This document shows, one piece after another, positions 51,295 through 60,132 of a stretch of DNA of 64,000 bases. The stretch comes from Bifidobacterium aerophilum (GTDB lineage Bacteria; Actinomycetota; Actinomycetes; Actinomycetales; Bifidobacteriaceae), in NCBI RefSeq assembly GCF_010667685.1, contig NZ_WHZW01000017.1, positions 18,624 through 82,623 of the forward strand. The letters are read 5' to 3'. The translations under genes and the position numbers were made by a program. The notes under the pieces were generated by a model. It had not been told where the DNA came from. It saw only the letters and a program-made list of their open reading frames with translations, and did no database searches. The stretch's first letter is position 1. The number at the start of each line of letters is the position of its first letter.

Positions 51295-52272
51295 TCAGTG
51301 CGTGAACAGCGAGCCGGGGAATCCGCGGCTGACGGAGGCGGTGCGGTCGGGGCGCAGGATCGCGCATTCGAAACCGAATCGTGCGGCGAGCGCGTTCGGA
51401 TCGGCGACGAACAGGGCGGTGGCCAGGCCGTCGGCAAGGGCGGTGGGATACCTGACCGCGGGATCCGCGTCGACGTAAGTCCAGGTCGCGGCCACGTCGT
51501 CGACGGGACGGCCGTCGATCGCGTTGATGAGATGATGCAGTTCGAGACCGCCGGCGGACCGCCAATGCCGGCGGCTGGGGGCGCTCGCGCAGAGCGCGCC
51601 GTGCGTCACGGTTGCGGTGCCCACGGCGCGTGTCGTATCGGACGGGTCTTCTAGTGCGATCGTGACGGGATGATGCGGCGAACGGACGAATAGGTCGCCG
51701 CCCGCATCGATGAGCAGATAGGGACAATCCGTGGGGGAAGTCATCGCGGCGACGAGATCGACGAGATACCCCTTGCCGCAGGCGCCGAAATCGAGATGTA
51801 CCGGGCGGCGCGTGACGAGCGTGGTGCCATGGTCGCCGTTGCGCGTAACGTCGTCCCGCCACGTCGGCCGGCCGTGGATCGCGCCGAGCCGCGTGGTCGC
51901 GTCGTCGGCCAATGCGAACGAATACCGCGCGTCGTAGCCGAGCCTGATGAGATCCTCACCCACGCACGGGTCGATCGCGCCGTCCGTCGTGTCGACCAGC
52001 GCATCGACCAGGTCGAACAGGCCCGCCGCCCAATCCGGGAACTCGAACCGGCCGCCGCGTGTGGCCCGGCCCATCGTGGCCACGGTCGAATCGTCACGGA
52101 ACCGCGACAGCACGGATTCGTACTCGCCGATGAACGCGGCGATGCGCGCTTCGAGCGCGTTCGCAGCCGTCGTATCGGTCGCCGCGCTGCCGCTCGGTCG
52201 CGCGATCATTCCGGTCCCCAGCGCCTTGGGGAACGCCATTACCCGCGGCATGTGCCCGCTCAGTTCGCTCAT
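51295..52272 (-). CDS. apbE: FAD:protein FMN transferase (ApbE)
   Basis: A 325-residue ApbE-family flavin transferase, which attaches FMN covalently to Thr/Ser of target flavoproteins. Motifs: MGTGM-like PKALGTGMIA at the N-terminus, ESVLSRFRDDST, HLDFGACGKGYLVDLVAAM and LLIDAGGDLFVRSP, and the C-terminal ADGLATALFV. The start at 52272 lacks a ribosome site; TACCAT 7 nt upstream would fit leaderless expression. No signal peptide or lipobox is seen, unlike many ApbE proteins. No obvious flavoprotein target is adjacent. Confidence 0.88.
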   Translation of the reverse strand: MSELSGHMPRVMAFPKALGTGMIARPSGSAATDTTAANALEARIAAFIGEYESVLSRFRDDSTVATMGRATRGGRFEFPDWAAGLFDLVDALVDTTDGAIDPCVGEDLIRLGYDARYSFALADDATTRLGAIHGRPTWRDDVTRNGDHGTTLVTRRPVHLDFGACGKGYLVDLVAAMTSPTDCPYLLIDAGGDLFVRSPHHPVTIALEDPSDTTRAVGTATVTHGALCASAPSRRHWRSAGGLELHHLINAIDGRPVDDVAATWTYVDADPAVRYPTALADGLATALFVADPNALAARFGFECAILRPDRTASVSRGFPGSLFTH

Positions 52273-52520
52273 GCGCCCATGGTATCGCCGGCCCCGGCAC
52301 CGGTGCTGCGTTCCGGGAATCCCGATACGCCCGCCGGTTGCGTGTGTCGACGGGCGTGCCATCGGTGGCTTTGTGACCGTGGAATCGCGGCGTTCGGCGC
52401 GGACGAGGGTGAACGAGGGTGCAATGGGGCAATCATCGCAGTGATGAACGGGGCATGAACAATCGCGCGTGCTGTCCGAAAAGCTATGCAAATGCTGGGA
52501 TTTTACTGGATTTTGTCGTC

Positions 52521-52529
52521 GGGGGGGGG
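52521..52529 (+). repeat. G9 homopolymer in the leader of the giant surface-protein gene
   Basis: Nine consecutive G residues lie 117 nt before the start codon of the 2,401-residue wall protein. A short frame from the ATG at 52492 reads through the tract and ends at TAA 52552; one extra G would end it directly after the tract. The 374-nt gap (52273-52646) otherwise holds no gene. Homopolymers at this place are classic sites of slipped-strand variation. Confidence 0.75.
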
Positions 52530-52646
52530 TAATCCAGATGGTGGATCAGCATAACCGAAAGAGGTCTGTCGCGACATGCGGAGGCAGTGTGAGCCGAAGC
52601 CGCGGGCTAATTGAATGCTGTAATGCCCATCGAACAAAGGAAGAGC

Positions 52647-55600
52647 ATGGGAGAAGAACACCCAACGAAGGGACGTGGAGGCGTGCGCAGCGCCGTCGCG
52701 GCTTTTGCCGCGGTGGCGACGCTGCTCGGCGGCGGCATAGTCGCCCCGATCGCGCTCGCAGATCCATCCGCTGACGCGAATACGTCGACGTCACAGTCGG
52801 CGAATGCCGCGCAGGATAGCAAGAACACCGATACGACGGCCAAGGATTCGGCCGGCACCGGCACACAGTCGGATGCCAAGACGATCACGTCGGTCGCCGA
52901 TCCCGGACTGATCCGCGCGATCGCGGGTCAGTCCGGTCTGAAACTGCCGCAGACCGTGACCGCGACGTACAGTGACGGCACGACCGCGGGCGTCGCCGTG
53001 ATCTGGTCCGGCAATGGCTACCGGTCCGACGACGATCTCGCCAAGCTGTCGGCCGGCACCTACGAGTTCAAGGGCACGGTCGACGGTACCGACCAGCAGC
53101 CGACCGCGACGTTGCAGGTCGCGCCGGCCGCGAATGCGGACAAGAAGGCCGACGCGAAGGCCGACCAGCAGGCCGAGGGTGACAAGGCCGCGCCGCAGTC
53201 TGATTCGGTCCCTGAAGGCAAGACCGTCGAATCGATCGCACCCTACGATTACGGCAAGGAAGCGGTCGGCATCACGCCGGACTTCACCTGGCAAGGCGTC
53301 ACCGTGACCTACACCGACGGTACCAGCGATTGGCTGTACCCGGCGTGGGGCAAGATCGATTCCTCCAAGGCCGGCACGGTCACCGTCGAAGGCACGGTCG
53401 ACGGCACCGACATCAAGGCCGAGGCCACGATCGAGTTCGTCGATATCGCGAGCATCGAAAAGCCGGAAGCATACACGCTGCCGGGTCAGTATCCGGATCT
53501 GTCGAACTACGTGACGGTCGCGCTGACCGACGGCACCGAACTGTCGCGGTATCTGTCGTGGACCTGGCCCGCCGACACCGACTGGTCCTCCACCAAAGAC
53601 GGCCAGAATGTGACCGCAACGGGCACGCTGGAGAACTCCGACGACAAGCTGACCACCACCGGCACCGTGCATGTGCGCGACGTCGTCTCGTATGAGCCGG
53701 TCGAAGTCAGGACCCTCAAGGGTGTCGCCCCGTCAATGCCGAATACGGTCACCGCGAAGCTGAGCGATGGCAAGTCCGGCGACTTCTCCGTGTCCTGGGC
53801 CGACATCGATCCGAGTCAGTACGCCAATGCCGGCACGTTCACCGTGGAAGGCACAGTGAACGGCAGCGACAAGAAGGCGACCGCCACGGTCACCGTGCAG
53901 GACTACAAGCCGCTCGAAAGCGTGTACGTCTCCACCGGTATCGGCGATTCGCCGTATCTGCCGGGCAAGGTGAACGTCACGCTCGACGACGGTACCCTCG
54001 AGTCGTACCAGGTGAGCTGGCCGAGCATCGACGAGAGCCAGTACACCAAGACCGGCACGTTCATCGTGACCGGCCAGCTGGTCGACGACAACTGGAACGA
54101 TCTGGGCATCGACGTCACGGTCACCGTGCAGGTGCTGCCGATCCGCGAGGTCCAGACCCGCACCGACTACACGATCCCCGGTCTCGCGCCGGATCTACCG
54201 AGCCAAGTCCAGGTCACGTTCAGCGACGGCACCTCCTCGTACCGTGACGTGACGTGGGAGAACATCGACCCGTCCCAGTACGCCGAACAGGGCGAGTTCT
54301 CGGTCAGGGGCACCGTCGCGTACACCGACATATTCGCCGTCGACACGATCCGCGTCGTGCCGATCACCAAGGTGAACGACGATTCGACGCTGACGACGCT
54401 CGTCGGCGTCAAGAAGGACCTGTCGTCCTATGTGAGCGTCACGTTCGCGGACGGCCGTACCAGTTCCTGGAACGTGACGTGGGATGCGGTGGATGATGCC
54501 AAGTGGAATACCATCGGCACGTTCGACGTCGTCGGCAAGCTCGACCACACCGATCTGACCACCGTGATGCATGTGACGGTCGCAGGACTGAAGAAGACCG
54601 AGTATTCGCAGAAGACCTACGTCGGCGGCGGGTTCAGCCAGCCGGATCTGGAACTGACCAACGGCCAGTCGCTCGCGTCGTGGAACTATGAGGCCACGTG
54701 GTCTCCGGACCCGTACGACTCCGAGCTGTACAAGAAGCCCGGCGAGTACGATTTCACCGGCGCGATCAAGGGCGCCAAGCTCACCTTCACCGTGCATCTG
54801 TCGGTGCTTTCCATCAAGAGCATCAAGCAGCCGGATCCGGTGACCACCGTCACCGGCGTCGCCCCGTCGCTGCCGGACTACGCCTACATCATGCTTTCCG
54901 ACGGGTCGACCAAGTCGATGTACATCAGCTGGAAGGCGATCGACCCGAGTCAGTACGCCAAGCCCGGCACTTTCTCCGCGGAAGGCACGATCGACAGCAT
55001 CGGCAAGGGCGTGACGGTTACCGTCACCGTCCTCGACAGTCAGAAGACCAAGGAAGTCACCGTTTCGACGCTGAGCGAGTTTGCGCCGACGCTGCCGTAC
55101 AACGTGAAGACCACGCTGTGGGACGGCACGTCCCGCGACGTGCAGGCCCAGTGGGAGAACCCGGATCCGTCCTCGTACAAGGCGCCCGGCTCATTCGATG
55201 TCAAGGGCTATCTGCTCGGCTCCGAGATTCCGATCGTCGCGCACGTGAACGTGTACGATCCGGCCGATCCGGTCGTGCAGACGGTCACCACGACCGTCGG
55301 CGTCACCCCGCAGAACATGTCGACCACGTACCTGAGCGTCACGCTCACCAACGGCGACGTGTTCCAGACGCCGTACGACGATCCGATCACATGGGCCGCG
55401 ATCGATCCGAGCCAGTACGCCAAGGTTGGCTCGTTTGAGGTCGAAGGCACGTTCTTCGCCAAGAGCATCAAGCTCTACACCCGCGTGAATGTCGGCGAGG
55501 TCTACGGCTGGGCCAACGGGGCCAACCCGTACATGACCACGTACGTGGTCGGCTCCGGCGACTTCACGTTGCCGCAGACCCTGGGTGCCTTCACCGCCGA

Positions 55601-58600
55601 CGGCGACTACGCATCCCTGCCCGTCACCTGGGATTCGTTCGACAAGAGCCTGCTCACGAAGGACGGCGCGACCATCACCGTCAACGGCAAGTCCACCGGC
55701 TCCAAGCCGCTCACCGCGAAGGCCGTGATCTCCGTGGTCGGCGTCAAGTCGGTGAACGAGATCAACGACGTGACCGTAATCGCCGGCACCATGCCGACGC
55801 TGCCGTCTTACGCTACCGGCAAGCTGTCGAACGGCGACGACTGCAACCTGTACGTCACCTGGGATTCGATTAAGCCCGAGCAGTACGCGAAGGCCGGCTC
55901 CTTCACCGTCAACGGCAAGGCCGGCGTCAGCTACTCCGGCGACAAGACCATCCCCGTGTCGATCAAGGTGAACGTCGTGAACGACATCGCCTCCGCCGAG
56001 GATGCGGACGTATGGACCGTGCCGGGAGTCAAGCCGAACCTGCCGAGTGAGGTGGCCGTCACCTACCCGAAGTCCGTCGCGGCCAGCATCGGCGCCTTCT
56101 TCAAGGCGATCGTGCGTGCTGCCACCGGCAGCGACGACGCCGAGGCTACGCAGTACCTCAACGTGACGTGGGATGACATCAACCCCGACCAGTATGCGAA
56201 GGACGGCTCCACGTTCACCGTGGAAGGCACGATCGAAGGCAGCGAGGTCAAGGCCAAGGCGACCGTCACGGTCTCCGCGATCAAGACCGTCAAGCTCCCG
56301 CCCGTCACCACCGTCGCGCGGAGCTATCCGTCCCTGCCGTACAAGGTCGACGTCGTCACCAACGACGGCGCGACCCGTCAGATGAGCGTGATGTGGGATT
56401 CGATCCCGGCCAGCTCCTACCAGGAGCCGGGGTCGCTGTTCACCGCCACCGGCAACGCATATATGTCCGACAGCGGACTGAGCGATTACTCCATCCCGGT
56501 TAACGTCACCGTGTCCGTGAGCAAGGTCACCACGGTCGTTGTCTCCTCGATGGACGGCCTCGTCACCGAAGCCGGTGTCAGGCCGCTCCTGTTCGACAAC
56601 CTGCCGGTCGAGACCACGTCCGGCCAGGTGCTCGCCGCCCCGGTGTCCTGGGACAACATCAAGCCCGCCTCCTACGCCAATCCCGGCACCTTCGAGGTCA
56701 CAGGCCATCTGACGGCGGTCGGCGGCGATGCCGTCTCCGCCGCCGGCCTAGAGACCGCCCGTTCGCTGGACTCCCGCGCGACCGTAGACAACGGCACCGT
56801 CAAGGTGAAAGTCACGGTCATCGCCGCCCAGGACGAGCCGCAGATCAGCCTCGTCGGCTACACCACGAACACGATCACCCCGAGCAAGGACTTCACCCTG
56901 CCCACGAACGTGACCGTGCTTATGTCGGACGGTTCGATGCGTTGCGCTTACGGATGCGCTAGTGGACAGCCCGTGACGTCCGTGAATATGGACGGCCCGA
57001 AGGTCACTTGGGACACCTCCAAGCTCGACCTCACCAAGCCCGGCAACTACGACATCGTGGGTACCGTGGAAGGTACGACCAAGAAGGCGCACTACTACCT
57101 GACCGTGGCCGATGCCGCGGCCGGTACTCTCACCGGATTCGAGCCGATCACCAAGCAGTTCGCGGCCGGCACCAAGGCCAAGGACGCCGCGGCCACCCTG
57201 CCGCAGCAGGTCACCGCAAAGTACTCCGACGGCACCACCCGATTCGTCGAAGTCGCCTGGGATCTGACCCCGCTCACCGATGATGTGCTGAACAAGGTCG
57301 GCACCACGATCGAACTCAACGGCAACGTCGACGGCACCACGATCAAGGCGAAGGCCACCATTGAAGTGGTTGAGTCCGCCGCGATGCCGCAGCAGCCCGC
57401 CGACGTGACCGTCTCGACTCCGGAAGGCGTCAAGCCGACCCTGCCGAAGACGATCACGCTCAAGTACGCTAACGGTTCCGCCACGTCCTCCGCGGTCACT
57501 TGGACCGCGTTCGGCGATAACCTGTGGGCCGACGGCAAGGGCGGCACCACGTTCGACGTCACTGGCATCACCGAGATTGGCGCGTTCACCGTCACCGCGC
57601 ACGTCACGGTCACCAAGGTCAAGAAGTACACGTTCACGTTCGACGCGAACGGCGGCACCCTGGCCGACGGTACCGGTGCCACGGTGGTCGTGCGCGAAGG
57701 CGCCCAGCTCAAGGCTCCGGCCGATCCGGTGCGCTCCGGCTACGTGTTCGCCGGCTGGTATGACGCCGCGGAAGGCGGCAAGAAGGTCACGTTGCCGTTC
57801 ACCCCGACTGGCGACGAGTACGCGCAGACCCTGTACGCGCACTGGACCGAGAAGCCCGTGCCGGCCGAGTCCGTTTCGATCTCCGGCGACGGAGTGAAGG
57901 ACGGCAAGGCGACTGTGGCCAAGGGCAAGACTCTGACCGTCAAGGCCACCGTCATCCCGGCCAACGCGACCGACCCGTCCGTCACGTGGACGTCGTCCGA
58001 TCCGACCGTCGTGTCCGTCACCGCCAACGCTGACGGCACCGCGACCATCACCGGCGTCAAGGGCGGCAAGGCGACCGTCACGGCCGCGACCAAGCCGCTG
58101 GACGGTGTGTCCGGCGACACGGCCAAGACCGCGTCGATCGACGTCACCGTGCCGGCCTCCGTCGCGTCCATCGCCGCCAAGGTCAGCAAGACCGCGTACA
58201 CCAAGGGCGACACGTTCGACCCGTCGACCGTGACCGTCACCGCCACGTTCGACGACGGCACGAGCCGCACGCTCAAGTCCGACGAGTACACGCTCTCCGA
58301 CACCACGCTCGACACGGTCGGCGGCAAGACCGTCACCGTGACGTACAAGGCGAACCCGGCCGTCACGACCACGTTCACGCTGACCGTCGCACAGCGCTAC
58401 TGGACCGTCACGTTCGACTCGAACGGCGGTTCCGCGGTCGCGTCGCAGCAGGTCGCGGACGACGGCGCGGCGCACGTCGCCAAGCCGGTCGACCCGACCC
58501 GCGAAGGCTTCGCGTTCACGGGCTGGACGACCGACAAGGACGGCAAGTCGCCGTACGGATTCGACGTTCCGGTGACCGGCGACCTGACGCTGTACGCGCA

Positions 58601-59852
58601 GTGGAAGGACGCCGCGGCCCCGGTCATCTCTGGCGCGAACAACGTGTACGTCGTCCAGAATTCGACGTTCGACCCGCTGGCCGGCGTGACCGCCACGGAT
58701 AACGTGGACGGCAAGGTCGAGGTCAAGGTCTCCGGCGACGTCGATACGTCCGCCAAGGTCGGCACCGTGTTCACGCTCACTTACACCGCCACCGACAAGG
58801 CCGGCAACACTGCCACCGTCACGCGCAAGGTGACCATCATCGAGAAGACCGTGGATGTGGACTCGTCCAAGACCACGATCACCGGTGAGGGAGTCAAGGA
58901 CGGCAAGGCCATCGTGAAGAAGGGCGAGACCCTGGCCATCGCCGCTTCCGTGGCTCCGGCCGACGCGACCAACGTGCGCGTCGCATGGTCCTCTTCCGAC
59001 GAGAAGGTAGTCACGGTTGAGGCCGGCGAAGGCTGGAACGCGACAGTCAGGGCGCTGCGCGGCGGCAAGGCGGCCGTCACGCTCAAGGTCTACCAGGCCA
59101 ACCCGGTCGGCCTGACCGCCGGCAAGGAGAAGCTTGTAGCCACCAAGACCATCGAGATCACCGTGCCGAAGACCGCCGCATCGGTCGAGCCGCTTGCCGA
59201 CATCGCCGTGTTCGCTGGTCGCAAGCCGAAACTGCCGACCACTGCGACCGTGGTCTACGATGACGGCTCCAAGGAGTCCGGCAAGGCGATCACGTGGGAC
59301 GACGAGCAGTTCGTCGACTGGCCGAAGGCTCAGATCGGCTTCTCCGTCGTGCTGAACGGCACGGTCGAAGGCCTGCCGGTCAGCGTCAAGGTCACTGTGG
59401 TCGACGACACCGAAGCTCCGGTGTTCTCCGGCGTCGATGACAAGACCATCTCGGTCGGCACCGCGTTCGACCCGCTGGCTGGCGTCACCGCCAAGGACAA
59501 CGCCGACGGCGACGTGACCGCGAACATCAAGGTCGAGGGCACGGTCGACACGACCAAGGCCGGCAGCTACACGTTGACCTACACCGTGTCCGACTCGTAC
59601 GGCAACGTCACCACGGCGGTCCGCACGATCACCGTGACGGCCGAGCCGGTCAAGCCGGCGCCCGGCGACAACGGTTCCGGCACTGGCTCCGAAGGCCAGG
59701 GCGGCGACAAGGCCCCGGCCAAGAAGCCCGACGCGCTGTCCAACACAGGCGCAGTATCCAGCGTAGCCATGATCGCCGCGCTGCTGCTCGCCGGTGCGGG
59801 CTTGACGCTCAAGCTCGGTGACCGCCGCAACCGCGGTCGTCATCAGCGCTGA
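52647..59852 (+). CDS. Giant sortase-anchored Ig-like repeat surface protein
   Basis: A 2,401-residue wall protein. A signal peptide (AAFAAVATLLGGGIVAPIALA, cut before DPSADAN) is followed by about 19 tandem group-4 bacterial Ig-like modules of 70-95 residues with the pattern LP-V-DG-VTW-IDPSQYAK-GTFTVEGTV. Then come a Listeria-Bacteroides (InlB) repeat (TFDANGGTLADG...GYVFAGWYD), a group-2 Ig domain, a group-3-like domain, a second InlB repeat, a DUF5011 domain, another group-2 and group-4 domain and a second DUF5011. The end has LSNTG (about 2364), a membrane helix and a basic tail, a sortase signal. No enzymatic domain is seen. The start at 52647 has AAAGGA upstream. It is probably an adhesin or spacer, possibly phase-variable. 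Confidence 0.92.
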   Translation: MGEEHPTKGRGGVRSAVAAFAAVATLLGGGIVAPIALADPSADANTSTSQSANAAQDSKNTDTTAKDSAGTGTQSDAKTITSVADPGLIRAIAGQSGLKLPQTVTATYSDGTTAGVAVIWSGNGYRSDDDLAKLSAGTYEFKGTVDGTDQQPTATLQVAPAANADKKADAKADQQAEGDKAAPQSDSVPEGKTVESIAPYDYGKEAVGITPDFTWQGVTVTYTDGTSDWLYPAWGKIDSSKAGTVTVEGTVDGTDIKAEATIEFVDIASIEKPEAYTLPGQYPDLSNYVTVALTDGTELSRYLSWTWPADTDWSSTKDGQNVTATGTLENSDDKLTTTGTVHVRDVVSYEPVEVRTLKGVAPSMPNTVTAKLSDGKSGDFSVSWADIDPSQYANAGTFTVEGTVNGSDKKATATVTVQDYKPLESVYVSTGIGDSPYLPGKVNVTLDDGTLESYQVSWPSIDESQYTKTGTFIVTGQLVDDNWNDLGIDVTVTVQVLPIREVQTRTDYTIPGLAPDLPSQVQVTFSDGTSSYRDVTWENIDPSQYAEQGEFSVRGTVAYTDIFAVDTIRVVPITKVNDDSTLTTLVGVKKDLSSYVSVTFADGRTSSWNVTWDAVDDAKWNTIGTFDVVGKLDHTDLTTVMHVTVAGLKKTEYSQKTYVGGGFSQPDLELTNGQSLASWNYEATWSPDPYDSELYKKPGEYDFTGAIKGAKLTFTVHLSVLSIKSIKQPDPVTTVTGVAPSLPDYAYIMLSDGSTKSMYISWKAIDPSQYAKPGTFSAEGTIDSIGKGVTVTVTVLDSQKTKEVTVSTLSEFAPTLPYNVKTTLWDGTSRDVQAQWENPDPSSYKAPGSFDVKGYLLGSEIPIVAHVNVYDPADPVVQTVTTTVGVTPQNMSTTYLSVTLTNGDVFQTPYDDPITWAAIDPSQYAKVGSFEVEGTFFAKSIKLYTRVNVGEVYGWANGANPYMTTYVVGSGDFTLPQTLGAFTADGDYASLPVTWDSFDKSLLTKDGATITVNGKSTGSKPLTAKAVISVVGVKSVNEINDVTVIAGTMPTLPSYATGKLSNGDDCNLYVTWDSIKPEQYAKAGSFTVNGKAGVSYSGDKTIPVSIKVNVVNDIASAEDADVWTVPGVKPNLPSEVAVTYPKSVAASIGAFFKAIVRAATGSDDAEATQYLNVTWDDINPDQYAKDGSTFTVEGTIEGSEVKAKATVTVSAIKTVKLPPVTTVARSYPSLPYKVDVVTNDGATRQMSVMWDSIPASSYQEPGSLFTATGNAYMSDSGLSDYSIPVNVTVSVSKVTTVVVSSMDGLVTEAGVRPLLFDNLPVETTSGQVLAAPVSWDNIKPASYANPGTFEVTGHLTAVGGDAVSAAGLETARSLDSRATVDNGTVKVKVTVIAAQDEPQISLVGYTTNTITPSKDFTLPTNVTVLMSDGSMRCAYGCASGQPVTSVNMDGPKVTWDTSKLDLTKPGNYDIVGTVEGTTKKAHYYLTVADAAAGTLTGFEPITKQFAAGTKAKDAAATLPQQVTAKYSDGTTRFVEVAWDLTPLTDDVLNKVGTTIELNGNVDGTTIKAKATIEVVESAAMPQQPADVTVSTPEGVKPTLPKTITLKYANGSATSSAVTWTAFGDNLWADGKGGTTFDVTGITEIGAFTVTAHVTVTKVKKYTFTFDANGGTLADGTGATVVVREGAQLKAPADPVRSGYVFAGWYDAAEGGKKVTLPFTPTGDEYAQTLYAHWTEKPVPAESVSISGDGVKDGKATVAKGKTLTVKATVIPANATDPSVTWTSSDPTVVSVTANADGTATITGVKGGKATVTAATKPLDGVSGDTAKTASIDVTVPASVASIAAKVSKTAYTKGDTFDPSTVTVTATFDDGTSRTLKSDEYTLSDTTLDTVGGKTVTVTYKANPAVTTTFTLTVAQRYWTVTFDSNGGSAVASQQVADDGAAHVAKPVDPTREGFAFTGWTTDKDGKSPYGFDVPVTGDLTLYAQWKDAAAPVISGANNVYVVQNSTFDPLAGVTATDNVDGKVEVKVSGDVDTSAKVGTVFTLTYTATDKAGNTATVTRKVTIIEKTVDVDSSKTTITGEGVKDGKAIVKKGETLAIAASVAPADATNVRVAWSSSDEKVVTVEAGEGWNATVRALRGGKAAVTLKVYQANPVGLTAGKEKLVATKTIEITVPKTAASVEPLADIAVFAGRKPKLPTTATVVYDDGSKESGKAITWDDEQFVDWPKAQIGFSVVLNGTVEGLPVSVKVTVVDDTEAPVFSGVDDKTISVGTAFDPLAGVTAKDNADGDVTANIKVEGTVDTTKAGSYTLTYTVSDSYGNVTTAVRTITVTAEPVKPAPGDNGSGTGSEGQGGDKAPAKKPDALSNTGAVSSVAMIAALLLAGAGLTLKLGDRRNRGRHQR

Positions 59853-59885
59853 GTACGGCTGAGTGTGCTAGCGACTAGCTGAGAT

Positions 59886-59927
59886 GGTGGCCTCCCGTTC
59901 ATTGCGGATGGGGGGCCACCGTTTTTT
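59886..59927 (+). terminator. Strong terminator of the surface-protein gene
   Basis: GGTGGCCTCCC (59886-59896) pairs with GGGGGCCACC (59911-59920), followed by GTTTTTTG. A canonical intrinsic terminator 34 nt after the stop codon. Confidence 0.88.
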
Positions 59928-59979
59928 GTCCCCGGAATCGAGTGTTGCTCGATGCCGAACTGGCTTGGTGAAGACGGAA

Positions 59980-60089
59980 CGTCACTATGTTCGCGTGATT
60001 GTGATGTGGCCGCGAACATAGTGACGGTAATGGGGGTTGAAACGTCGCTATGTTCGCGCCGTATAAGCGATCACGCGAACATAGCGACG
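59980..60089. repeat. REP-like array of four CGCGAACATAGYGACG motifs
   Basis: CGTCACTATGTTCGCG (59980-59995) with its exact complement at 60011-60026, and CGTCGCTATGTTCGCG (60043-60058) with its exact complement at 60074-60089. Steps are 31, 32 and 31 nt. The motif differs from the 44.7-kb array mainly by T-A versus A-T in the middle (GCGAACATAG versus GCGAACTTAG). It lies between the surface-protein terminator and the GPH symporter promoter. Confidence 0.88.
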
Positions 60090-60104
60090 GAAACTGCGCT
60101 ACCA

Positions 60105-60119
60105 TTGACATAGTGTCAA
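60105..60119 (+). promoter_or_regulatory. TTGACA-N3-TGTCAA operator before the GPH symporter
   Basis: TTGACATAGTGTCAA is a perfect 6-3-6 dyad, the third copy in the window of the operator at 18941 and 45596. It runs directly into AAGGAGG, the ribosome site of the symporter, so a bound repressor would block early transcription. TACCAT just upstream (60100-60105) may be the -10 box. Confidence 0.7.
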
Positions 60120-60132
60120 AGGAGGTTCGAGG

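Noticed and set aside
52469..52774. Upstream frame that could fuse to the giant surface protein by a G-tract slip
   Set aside because: The main reading frame has a TAA directly after the tract (52530-52532), so no slip can create an in-frame fusion; any effect of the tract must act through the leader or promoter.
56748..59843. Minus-strand open frame of 1,031 codons opposite the Ig-repeat protein
   Set aside because: A shadow of the repetitive GC-rich surface gene; no ribosome site or domain.
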